IMG/VR virus record: IMGVR_UViG_3300040770_000152
Location: 17,287-81,286 of that record
Reading direction: 5' to 3' (one strand)
DNA: 64,000 bases
DNA from: a virus
Shown: positions 7,321 to 14,846 of the stretch, one piece after another
Numbering within the stretch: position 1 is the stretch's first letter
Layout: every line of letters begins with the position of its first letter
Translations under genes and position numbers: made by a program
The notes under the pieces: generated by a model
What the model was told of the DNA's origin: nothing
Databases searched by the model: none
What the model saw: the letters and a program-made list of their open reading frames with translations, nothing else

Positions 7321-7956
7321 ATGCAAGAAAAAAATAATTTAGGAGGTATCACTATTAGTACAGATGCAAGTTTTTGTCCCCGTACTAAAGTTGGAGGTTG
7401 GGCTTCTTATGTAGTTTGCAATCACTTTAAATTTAAGATTAGTGGTAAACTAAAAGGCTTTTTACTTTCACCACAAGAAGCTGAAATTAAAGCCATAGGT
7501 AACGTATTACATTACATACTTAGTAGTCCACATATTCCAGAATTTAGTTACATATATGTTAATACTGATTGTAAGAACGGAGCTAAAGCTATAGAAAACC
7601 CTAGTACACCTTTAGAATGGGCAGTAAATAAAAGTCTGCAACTTTTGGCTACTAGGACTAATTGCCCTAAAGTAGAATTTAGGTATGTTGCAGCGCACAC
7701 AAGTTCTACTACGCCAAGAAGCTACGTTAATGAATGGTGCGACAAACAGGCAAAAAAACACATGGCCGTAAGGCGTAAAGAAGTAAAAGATCAGGAATCA
7801 GCTAAACCTAAACCTTGTACTGTTTGTCCGTGGATCCAAAAAGGACAACCGGATATAACAGAAGAGCTTAAGTCACTTGCCAAATCAGGTGAATGGTTTT
7901 GTTGTCACAAAAATTTAGGCACTTGTATAGGTGCAGCTAACTATAAAAGTAAATAG
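7321..7956 (+). CDS. RNase HI-like nuclease with a C-terminal Cys-rich module
   Basis: 211 residues. The N-terminal 150 carry the RNase HI set: ISTDAS with D15, PQEAEIKA with E53/E55, VNTDCKNG with D83, and the late YVAAH...YVNEWCDKQA with H126 and D141. This domain would remove RNA from RNA:DNA hybrids during phage replication. Residues 166-202 add CTVCPW (C166, C169), WFCCHK (C194-H196) and TC (C202), a likely zinc-binding unit similar to the small CPW...CH proteins (DUF6283-like). The fusion is unusual; the Cys module may guide nucleic-acid binding. Confidence 0.75.
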   Translation: MQEKNNLGGITISTDASFCPRTKVGGWASYVVCNHFKFKISGKLKGFLLSPQEAEIKAIGNVLHYILSSPHIPEFSYIYVNTDCKNGAKAIENPSTPLEWAVNKSLQLLATRTNCPKVEFRYVAAHTSSTTPRSYVNEWCDKQAKKHMAVRRKEVKDQESAKPKPCTVCPWIQKGQPDITEELKSLAKSGEWFCCHKNLGTCIGAANYKSK

Positions 7957-8346
7957 ATGGGAGTACTTATAAAATACCACGTTAATGAGTATGGAGTTGT
8001 TTCCCACCCAACAGAAATTTGGAACTACACTAAAGATAGAAGGTTGTTTAGTATTAATATTGGTAGTAAAGATGGTTTTATGTGGGCTGTGGGTACTAGA
8101 GGTTATCTAAGTTTACAGGGTTGGGGATCTCCCGTATCTATGTTTAATTTTATTTCACGTGACCAAGCTATTGCTTATGGTGTTCACTGGATGTACAAGG
8201 AGTTAAAAAAATTAGAAAACTCTGAACTACCTACCAAAGATTTAGTACTAGTAAAAGAAGCCTTAAAGAGCTTACATAGTAACTATGATATTAAGGTTCC
8301 CTTTGTTTTAAATGATAACATTATCCTTATAGCACTAATATTATGA
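7957..8346 (+). CDS. Hypothetical protein, 129 aa
   Basis: Starts directly after the RNase H stop and overlaps the next gene by four bases (ATGA). Aromatic-rich first half with a WAVGTRGYLSLQGWG segment. Family unknown. Confidence 0.65.
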   Translation: MGVLIKYHVNEYGVVSHPTEIWNYTKDRRLFSINIGSKDGFMWAVGTRGYLSLQGWGSPVSMFNFISRDQAIAYGVHWMYKELKKLENSELPTKDLVLVKEALKSLHSNYDIKVPFVLNDNIILIALIL

Positions 8347-8642
8347 GTAAAGCGGTTAAAAGAAAATTGTACTATTGGAATAGTAAATTTGCTATTAGTA
8401 AGAGACGGGACAAAAATACAACTAATCACTATGAGATAATAACTCTTCTTACTGGTGAAGTTTTACCTAGTGGGCATAGAACAGATATGCTACAATTAAA
8501 AAAATTTTGTGAGAAGCAACTGTTTAGTATGAAGTACGATGAAGATTTATTAATTAAACAAGGAAAACCTCGTAGTGCTAGACGCGAGAAACTAAAAAAT
8601 AGTCTACTTGAAGAAGCTTATGAATGGGTAACGAGTATTTAA
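8343..8642 (+). CDS. Hypothetical basic protein, 99 aa
   Basis: ATGA overlap with the preceding gene. Lys/Arg-rich, with RRDKNTTNHYEIITLLTGEV suggesting a small nucleic-acid-binding fold. No known motif. Confidence 0.6.
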   Translation: MSKAVKRKLYYWNSKFAISKRRDKNTTNHYEIITLLTGEVLPSGHRTDMLQLKKFCEKQLFSMKYDEDLLIKQGKPRSARREKLKNSLLEEAYEWVTSI

Positions 8643-8660
8643 CATAAAAATTATACAGGT

Positions 8661-8990
8661 ATGAGAATAAATTTAATTAGCCAAAAAGAGTACCTTAAAA
8701 TTCAGGACATTTATAAAATGTTTCCTAACCTTACTTTGCAGAATGTAGGTTATGAGAAAATAAATAAAGAAGTACTTTCGCCTACCACTAAGTTAGTACT
8801 ACAGGAAGTAGAAACAATACTTAGTAAATCTATAGTAGGATTTATAAATTTTAGTAATTTTAAGATCACCTCAGAGGGTTTCCTACTACTTAGATTTAAG
8901 TACAATTATAACTACGATGGACGTGGTATACCCTTTACAGGTGTAGGATACATTTTATTAGAAGAATTATTAAAAGGGTTTAAAGAATAA
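8661..8990 (+). CDS. Hypothetical protein, 109 aa
   Basis: Soluble, Tyr/Phe-rich. The middle (about 55-90) is beta-rich. It lies between two small unknown genes upstream of the methyltransferase. No family recognised. Confidence 0.6.
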   Translation: MRINLISQKEYLKIQDIYKMFPNLTLQNVGYEKINKEVLSPTTKLVLQEVETILSKSIVGFINFSNFKITSEGFLLLRFKYNYNYDGRGIPFTGVGYILLEELLKGFKE

Positions 8991-8995
8991 TAATT

Positions 8996-9226
8996 ATGCA
9001 AGGAAAAGTAAAAAAGAAGACAAAAAAAGAATTAGCCTCTTTAAAATTAGCAACACTTTTAGAAGTGGGTGATAGTTTTTCTATGGAGGATGCGGTAATT
9101 GAAATGTATAATAATTACGACTTTTATCTTAGAAGAAGCTATGATGTTCATTTAGCAGCAGCAAAGAAAATGTTTCCAGATCGTACATTTAGAACTATTC
9201 AAGGACAACTAACACGTATAACATAA
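8996..9226 (+). CDS. Small basic protein upstream of the methyltransferase, 76 aa
   Basis: Ends two bases before the methyltransferase start, so it is probably coupled. Basic N-terminus, with a C-terminal FPDRTFRTIQGQLTRIT helix that could be a recognition helix of a small HTH. This is suggestive only. Confidence 0.55.
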   Translation: MQGKVKKKTKKELASLKLATLLEVGDSFSMEDAVIEMYNNYDFYLRRSYDVHLAAAKKMFPDRTFRTIQGQLTRIT

Positions 9227-9227
9227 G

Positions 9228-10643
9228 ATGGTAAAAGAATTCGTCATAGACTTATTTTGTGGTGCTGGAGGTACAGCTACCGGAATACATTTAGCTAATT
9301 GTGATAGTGAGGTAGTTGCTTGTGTTAACCATGATGCCAAAGCAATAGAAAGCCATAAACTCAACCACCCTAAAGCTGTACACTACACAGAGGATATTAG
9401 AAATCCTGAGGTAGTTGCCAAATTAAAAATACAAGTGCAAGAACTAAGGTATAAATACCCACTATGCGTAATTACTATTTGGGCAAGTTTGGAGTGTACT
9501 AATTTTAGTAAAGCCAAGGGCGGTTTGCCTAGGGATGCTGATAGTCGTACACTTGCGGAACACCTTAATATGTACGTGGAAGCTATTAATCCAGAATACC
9601 TAATGATTGAAAATGTACAGGAGTTCATGAGTTGGGGTCCTTTAGATACTTTAGGTAAACCTATTAGTCGCTTCAAGGGTTCTGATTATACTGCTTGGGT
9701 AGACAGTATTAAAAAATATGGTTATGATTTTGACTATAGAATACTAAATTCAGCTGATTTTGGTGCGCCACAGTCGAGGAAACGTTACTTTTCTCAATTT
9801 GCTAAAATTGGTATGCCTATAGAGTTTCCGTTGCCCACACACAATAAAAAAGGAACTGACGGACTTTTAAAACATTCGGCCGTTAGACACGTTTTAGATT
9901 TGACTGATATTGGAGCGTCCATATTCAATCGAAAAAAGTTGCACGTAGAGAACACACATAAAAGAATACTTGCGGGTCTAAAAAAGAGCGTAGTTTCTAC
10001 AGATAAAGATTTTCTAACTACTTATTACGGTAGTGGAGCTTGTGTACATTCCGTTGATAGACCCAGTCCTTGCCTGACAACTAAAGACAGGGTTGCTAAG
10101 GTTCATTTTTTAATGCTTAGTTACACTACAGGTGATAACGTTAAAGATATAGATGGTCCAGCAGGTACAGTAATGGTAAATGATAAGCACAATTTTGTTA
10201 CCGCAGAACACTTTGTTTATAATCCTCAATACAAGAATACAGGCAGTAGTATTGAACGCCCTAGCCCTACAGTAATTGCTAGACAAGATAAAGCGCCACT
10301 TTATTTGATTAGTTACGTTTTTGATAGTGAGTTGAAGATACCTATTTATGAGACAGACAATCCTACGTTAGTTAAGATCAAAGAATTCATGGCTGCTAAT
10401 GGTATTGTAGATGTTCTTATGCGCCTTTTCTATGTTCCAGAGTTATTAGCAGTTCAAGGTTTCCCCAAAGATTACAAATTAGTAGGTACTTTAGCAGAAC
10501 AGAAAAAGTTTATAGGTAACGCAGTAGAGACTACTATCGCTAAAAAACTATTCGAGGCGCACTCTAGTTCTATCGACTACTTAAGATCTTTAGACTCTGC
10601 CGTGCTAAGAACTATGCTTTGTACTAATTTAATAATTGGATAA
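9228..10643 (+). CDS. DNA (cytosine-5)-methyltransferase
   Basis: 471 residues. Motif I DLFCGAGG (8-15) binds SAM. Motif IV reads ASLECTNFS with the catalytic Cys at 90, instead of the usual PCQ; phage enzymes with PECTNHS-type loops are known. Motif VI is IENV, motif VIII QSRKRYF, and motifs IX/X are AVQGFPKDY and FIGNAV. The long segment between VIII and IX (about 200-380) is the target-recognition region and contains two RPSP repeats (DRPSPCLTT, ERPSPTVIA). It probably protects phage DNA from host restriction alongside deazaguanine substitution. No cognate restriction enzyme is adjacent. Confidence 0.88.
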   Translation: MVKEFVIDLFCGAGGTATGIHLANCDSEVVACVNHDAKAIESHKLNHPKAVHYTEDIRNPEVVAKLKIQVQELRYKYPLCVITIWASLECTNFSKAKGGLPRDADSRTLAEHLNMYVEAINPEYLMIENVQEFMSWGPLDTLGKPISRFKGSDYTAWVDSIKKYGYDFDYRILNSADFGAPQSRKRYFSQFAKIGMPIEFPLPTHNKKGTDGLLKHSAVRHVLDLTDIGASIFNRKKLHVENTHKRILAGLKKSVVSTDKDFLTTYYGSGACVHSVDRPSPCLTTKDRVAKVHFLMLSYTTGDNVKDIDGPAGTVMVNDKHNFVTAEHFVYNPQYKNTGSSIERPSPTVIARQDKAPLYLISYVFDSELKIPIYETDNPTLVKIKEFMAANGIVDVLMRLFYVPELLAVQGFPKDYKLVGTLAEQKKFIGNAVETTIAKKLFEAHSSSIDYLRSLDSAVLRTMLCTNLIIG

Positions 10644-10649
10644 AGTAAG

Positions 10650-10681
10650 TTTGTTTTGTAGTTTAGGTATACCTATTATTG
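10650..10681 (+). promoter_or_regulatory. Putative promoter (TTTG-N20-TATTATTG)
   Basis: TTTG at 10650-10653 and TATTATTG at 10674-10681 have 20 bases between them, matching the same phage promoter pattern as at 1098. It lies in the gap after the methyltransferase and just ahead of the replication genes starting at 10701. Confidence 0.5.
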
Positions 10682-10700
10682 TCCTAATAAAATAAACCAA

Positions 10701-10847
10701 ATGAAACGTAAAAAGGTAATAGCCGTTATTAAAGTAGTCACGGACATACACCCAGACGTATTACAGTCTAGGATAGATGCAGCCATACTACGTGAATTAA
10801 AATATCTAGAAGTAACCAAAATAGAAACCATTATTTACCCAGATTAA
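10701..10847 (+). CDS. Small hypothetical protein, 48 aa
   Basis: An uninterrupted frame from ATGAAACGTAAA to TAA, ending two bases before the helicase start. Beta-alpha-beta-like (KVIAVIKVVT, then a helix, then TIIYPD). First gene after the promoter at 10650, which supports it being real despite its size. Confidence 0.55.
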   Translation: MKRKKVIAVIKVVTDIHPDVLQSRIDAAILRELKYLEVTKIETIIYPD

Positions 10848-10849
10848 TT

Positions 10850-12121
10850 ATGACTGCAGGAGAGAGCCTTTTTATTAAAATACTAATTGATGCGGACACT
10901 AAAAGTTTAGTACTTGTAGATTTTGAGTGGTTGGAAGGTGACGAGATACCTATGTATAATTTCATCACCAACTATTTTAAGGAGTACACCAAGTTACCCT
11001 CAATAAAATTATTTAAGAGTAAGTTTTCTATCAGGGATATTTCCGTAGAAGACGAAGCAGCTTATTTTTTAGATGCCCTCAGAGACAGGTACGTTTATGT
11101 TACACTAGTTGATAAGGTTCCTAAAATTATAAAAGATGCTAAAAAATCAAGTAAGGAATCACTTGTAAGTTTACGAGATTTAATTGCTAAGTTATCTGCT
11201 ACTGGTAAAGATACGGAACTATCCAATTACGGTTCTAAAGGTAAAGAACGTTTGGAAGAGTATGAGAATCGTATAGTTTCAGGCGGTATCACTTACTTAC
11301 CTACAGGTGATAAATTCTTAGACAGTTTAATGTTTGGTTACTCAGAGTCAGATTTAATTACTATTGGTGGAAGACCAGGTACAAAGAAAACTTGGATACT
11401 AATTTATTTAACACTCGCACTGGATAAATTACTAGGTGACTATTTAAAAGATCGCCCATTATTATTTGTTAGTAATGAGATTGGTGTTAGTGAATTAATG
11501 GATCGTATGGATTGTATGAAATATAAGATGCCCTATACTGACTTCTTAAAAGGGGAACTAGATACCCGTACTCATGCTAGGTATGAAAGAGGTCTCAAAT
11601 CCAAAAGAGTTTCCAACATACAAATTACTACTAAATGTAGACACTTGGCTGACCTAGAATTACTAGTTAAACTTTACAGACCTGCAGCTATATTTTTAGA
11701 TGGTAGTTACCTTATGGAACCTAAGATGTCAGTTGGTTGGGAGAAAGTTACATTTATTACACAGAATTTAAAAGCTATAGCCCTTAGTAATGGAACTCCC
11801 GTTATTAATACCACACAGTCACGAAGACGCTCGGGTACTTCTAGTACTAAGGGACCTAAGAGCGCAGTTGCAGCACAAGATGATTTTGCTTTTGCCGATA
11901 GTTACTCGCAGGATAGTGATTTAGCTATGCTTCTATATCCAAAAGATGACAGTAAATGGAGTAATGAAATTGCAGGTATAGTCGCCAAAGGACGTAGTAT
12001 CGATATAGAGAAGTCTAACTTTAAAGTAATGGCGTCACTAACCAGTATGGACTTTAAATTTGTTCAAGATTTTATCGATGATGAAGAAGAAGATGAAAAA
12101 GATAAAACCATAAGTTACTAG
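10850..12121 (+). CDS. DnaB-like replicative helicase
   Basis: 423 residues. The C-terminal RecA-type domain starts near residue 145 (YLPTGDKFLDSLMFGYSESD, as in DnaB 'tG...LD.l..G'). Walker A reads GGRPGTKKT (173-181); the residue before the catalytic Lys is Lys rather than Gly. LLFVSNEIGVSELMDRM corresponds to the DnaB H1a region, AAIFLDGSYLM to Walker B and INTTQSRRR to the L2/sensor segment. The N-terminal part is short and divergent. It would unwind the fork with the primase at 13065 and the loader at 5141. No intein or frameshift seen. Confidence 0.8.
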   Translation: MTAGESLFIKILIDADTKSLVLVDFEWLEGDEIPMYNFITNYFKEYTKLPSIKLFKSKFSIRDISVEDEAAYFLDALRDRYVYVTLVDKVPKIIKDAKKSSKESLVSLRDLIAKLSATGKDTELSNYGSKGKERLEEYENRIVSGGITYLPTGDKFLDSLMFGYSESDLITIGGRPGTKKTWILIYLTLALDKLLGDYLKDRPLLFVSNEIGVSELMDRMDCMKYKMPYTDFLKGELDTRTHARYERGLKSKRVSNIQITTKCRHLADLELLVKLYRPAAIFLDGSYLMEPKMSVGWEKVTFITQNLKAIALSNGTPVINTTQSRRRSGTSSTKGPKSAVAAQDDFAFADSYSQDSDLAMLLYPKDDSKWSNEIAGIVAKGRSIDIEKSNFKVMASLTSMDFKFVQDFIDDEEEDEKDKTISY

Positions 12122-12123
12122 TT

Positions 12124-12456
12124 ATGAAATTACAATACCTCGCTACAAGATTCGCATATAAAGATGCTGTTACCGAAAAGTACACTATAGGTTTCAAAAG
12201 ATACCCAATGAACTGCGTGTTTAGTTACGCAGGTTTGGTGTGGTGTATAGATCCAGAAACCCTAAATATTACTGAGACTACCACAGGGTATAAAATACTA
12301 CCCCTAGGAGTTAAGCCTGACTATTCTGAATACAATCTTAGATTAATTAAAGAACTTATTGTTACCTTTATAGACAGTAAAATGGGTGATTTGCCTAAAA
12401 GGATCACAGCTTGTCGTAATGGTTACATAGAACCTTTTATACATACATTACTATGA
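12124..12456 (+). CDS. Hypothetical protein, 110 aa
   Basis: Two bases after the helicase and overlapping the next gene by four. Predicted beta-sheet N-terminal half. No family recognised; its position in the replication operon is the only clue. Confidence 0.6.
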   Translation: MKLQYLATRFAYKDAVTEKYTIGFKRYPMNCVFSYAGLVWCIDPETLNITETTTGYKILPLGVKPDYSEYNLRLIKELIVTFIDSKMGDLPKRITACRNGYIEPFIHTLL

Positions 12457-12764
12457 TGGAACAACTATTAGTATCTACTATGCATAATAATGAGGTAGAC
12501 ATAAGAAACATATTGCAGCAAGCAATAAAAAATTATTTTCAACATCTTATAAAGTCTGACAAGAGTAAAAATTTATCAGATATAGTAATAATTATGGATG
12601 TAGACAAGGACAGTGATATACTAAAAAGTAAAGACCGTATTAGTGGTAGACTTCTTGACAATATAGCCACAGTTATCCACACTGAAAGAGCTTTTACTAT
12701 AACTTCAAAATACTTAGAGGATGCGAATATTATTGACGGCAGTTTCTTTATTTGCCTTAATTAA
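12453..12764 (+). CDS. Hypothetical protein, 103 aa
   Basis: Starts ATGATG overlapping the previous stop. The pattern IAIK...KSKDRISGRLLDNIATVIHTE is helical. The 3' end overlaps the next gene by 44 bases. Unknown function. Confidence 0.55.
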   Translation: MMEQLLVSTMHNNEVDIRNILQQAIKNYFQHLIKSDKSKNLSDIVIIMDVDKDSDILKSKDRISGRLLDNIATVIHTERAFTITSKYLEDANIIDGSFFICLN

Positions 12765-13062
12765 CGGACTATACATTTATTTTCTTTGGGACACCCATGT
12801 AATAAATATTTGGGAAATGCGTTTCTACTTATTCTACGCTTGGGTTATAGGAGCGCTTATAGCCTTTGGTATTCTCAGAGTGTACAATGCAGTAGTTAGC
12901 AATACTCTGTATCTTCTTAAATTAAGACAAGAAATAAGAAGTTTTGTTACTAGTGCAAAAAATTTGGAGCGAAGTACTAGTTCTTATGCTAAGGTTGTTA
13001 CACCTCTTAAGGTAGCTATAGTAAAGCTTACTACAGCAATTACCTTGAATAAAAAACGCTAG
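12721..13062 (+). CDS. Membrane protein with two transmembrane helices and helical tail
   Basis: 113 residues. Hydrophobic helices at about 3-22 and 34-56, then an amphipathic basic helix. Starts within the 3' end of the preceding gene. A membrane protein in the middle of the replication operon could be an inhibitor of superinfection or of host functions, but nothing proves this. Confidence 0.6.
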   Translation: MRILLTAVSLFALINGLYIYFLWDTHVINIWEMRFYLFYAWVIGALIAFGILRVYNAVVSNTLYLLKLRQEIRSFVTSAKNLERSTSSYAKVVTPLKVAIVKLTTAITLNKKR

Positions 13063-13064
13063 TT

Positions 13065-13916
13065 TTGGAACTTATCGACATAGTAGGGGACTTTTCTCCT
13101 AGACTTTCAGGATCTCAGATACGTATGCAATGCCCCTTTAGAGATAAGCATACCGATGGTAGTGGGCAGGTATCAATGTTTTTAACACCAGATATTAATG
13201 CGTACCATTGCTTTTCTTGTAAGAGTAAAGGTAAATTAACCCAGTTGCTTGTAAGGGAGTTTGATATTAGTCTTACGGATGCCTATGACTATATAAATAT
13301 GGACGCGTACCTTACAGGTAGTCGTACTACTATAAAAGAAGCTATACGTGAAGATCCTTACTATAAATTAGCTACGCCTAAGATGTATAGTAAAAGAAAA
13401 ATTTCGGAAAGTGTTCTACGTAATTTTAAACTGGGTTACAATTCTGAAGATGTTGTAATACCTTATATTGAGAATAATAAAATTGTCGGTTACATAAAAA
13501 GAAACATTGAAAATCCCACCCGATACAATTTAGATTTTAAACGTGGAAAGTACGTATACAACTATAAGCCTAAGAACAGTTCTGCTATTATAGTTGAAGG
13601 TGCAGCAGACGTTTGGCGATTGGTTAGTTGGGGGTTACACGCAGAGGGTTTAGGAGGTACTGAATTTTCCTTAGAGATTGTTGAAAAACTAAAAGCGCAT
13701 AAAGAATTATACTTTGCATTAGACAACGATATAGCTGGAATACGATGTGCCGATAAACTTTATCAGGCGTTGTACCGAGATGTAGAAATACATTTTATTG
13801 AATATGATGGTGAAGACCCTGAGAAGTCCACCCGTTCTAGTTTTTTTGAGGGTTATAAAGATCCAAAAGATTACTACGAATTTAAGAGTACGTTTATTGA
13901 TATTTTAGAATACTAA
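13065..13916 (+). CDS. DnaG-like primase (CHC2 zinc finger plus TOPRIM)
   Basis: 283 residues, shorter than cellular DnaG. The N-terminal zinc finger has C23, H29, C49 and C52 (CPFRDKH ... YHCFSCKSKG), the CHC2 pattern. The TOPRIM core follows: AIIVEGAADVWRL with the catalytic Glu, GLGGTEF, and YFALDNDIAGIRCAD with the DxD-like metal site. It would make primers for the polymerase at 14847. It starts with TTG two bases after the preceding stop; there is no ATG upstream of the zinc finger in frame. The C-terminal helicase-interaction domain of DnaG appears to be missing, typical of phage primases. Confidence 0.85.
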   Translation: MELIDIVGDFSPRLSGSQIRMQCPFRDKHTDGSGQVSMFLTPDINAYHCFSCKSKGKLTQLLVREFDISLTDAYDYINMDAYLTGSRTTIKEAIREDPYYKLATPKMYSKRKISESVLRNFKLGYNSEDVVIPYIENNKIVGYIKRNIENPTRYNLDFKRGKYVYNYKPKNSSAIIVEGAADVWRLVSWGLHAEGLGGTEFSLEIVEKLKAHKELYFALDNDIAGIRCADKLYQALYRDVEIHFIEYDGEDPEKSTRSSFFEGYKDPKDYYEFKSTFIDILEY

Positions 13917-13926
13917 TAAATTAGGC

Positions 13927-13957
13927 TTGTGATTAAATTTAGAATTGAGTATTATTA
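13927..13957 (+). promoter_or_regulatory. Putative promoter (TTG-N20-TATTATTA)
   Basis: TTG at 13927-13929 and TATTATTA at 13950-13957 are separated by 20 bases; a second TATTATTG lies at 13959-13966. It directly precedes the abundant-type ssDNA-binding protein gene. The surrounding TTAGGnTTG...AAATTTAG text resembles the promoter at 6161. Confidence 0.5.
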
Positions 13958-13987
13958 GTATTATTGAAACCTTAAAATTTGAGAAGT

Positions 13988-14794
13988 ATGCCAGTATCAA
14001 GACGAAGAGCAGTAAAAGCTCGTGAAGAAGATGAAGATGTAAAGCCAAAAAGAAGAGCCTTACGTAGTGAAGAAAGTGAAGAATATGAAGAGCGCCCTAA
14101 GAGAAGTTCTAGACGTGCCGATGATGATGATGAAGATGAACCAGCTAGAAAACCTCGCAGGTCTGCTAGTAGAGATGATTCAGATGATGGTTCTCCTAAA
14201 GCTACTGCTACAAGTGGTTCCGGCTGGGGAAAAGTTGCCAGTAAAGCAAAACAAGTAGAAGACAATGCTAAAAACAATGTTAATGAGTTTTGGTTAGCTG
14301 ATGGTGAGAGTGCCATAATACAGTTTTATGAAGACGAACCTTACTGCACAGAAGGACACACTGTACAGCAGGGTAAGAAGTACACTTTTGTACCTTGTCA
14401 ATTAACTAAACAAAGACACTGTTTATTATGTGAAGAAGCAGTTACTCATTCTTGGAAAGCGGCGTTTAAAGTTTTTGACCACCGTGGTACTTGGGATAAG
14501 GACAAACGTAGATTCAAACATGATAAATTAGTTGAGAAAGTTTGGTTGATTGGTCCAGCATTAACTGAACAACTAAAAGCTTATGTTGATAAAAAAGGTA
14601 AGACTTTAAGTAAAATAGTTCTAGAAGTATCTCGCACTGGTGCAGGTAAAAAAGCAGCTTATAATATTGAGGTTGCTTGGGATGAAGATGAAGATAGACC
14701 TATGAAACCTAAAGTTGTTAAAAGTGAATTGGATAGTTTGGATGTTCTGTATGCACCGCCTACGGATGAGTTCATAGCTGACAATTACATTTAG
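13988..14794 (+). CDS. Single-stranded DNA-binding protein (gp32-like, zinc-containing)
   Basis: 268 residues; the ATG at 13988 is preferred over an in-frame TTG at 13979. Residues 1-75 are an unusual charged tail of alternating basic and acidic runs. The core contains FWLADGESAIIQF, then PYCTEGHTV and CQLTKQRHCLLCEEAV, the Cys pattern seen in phage gp32-like ssDNA-binding proteins, followed by VWLIGPALTEQLKAY and an OB-type strand set. The usual acidic C-terminal tail is absent; the charged region is N-terminal instead. It is flanked by its own promoter (13927) and terminator (14806), as expected for an abundant protein. Confidence 0.72.
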   Translation: MPVSRRRAVKAREEDEDVKPKRRALRSEESEEYEERPKRSSRRADDDDEDEPARKPRRSASRDDSDDGSPKATATSGSGWGKVASKAKQVEDNAKNNVNEFWLADGESAIIQFYEDEPYCTEGHTVQQGKKYTFVPCQLTKQRHCLLCEEAVTHSWKAAFKVFDHRGTWDKDKRRFKHDKLVEKVWLIGPALTEQLKAYVDKKGKTLSKIVLEVSRTGAGKKAAYNIEVAWDEDEDRPMKPKVVKSELDSLDVLYAPPTDEFIADNYI

Positions 14795-14805
14795 TATTAA
14801 TCAGT

Positions 14806-14836
14806 AAGCCTAACGAAATACTTAGGCTTATTTTTA
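14806..14836 (+). terminator. Rho-independent terminator
   Basis: AAGCCTAA (14806-14813) pairs perfectly with TTAGGCTT (14822-14829), 8-base loop, followed by ATTTTTATTTT. It lies 11 bases after the SSB stop. Confidence 0.8.
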
Positions 14837-14846
14837 TTTTATATGC

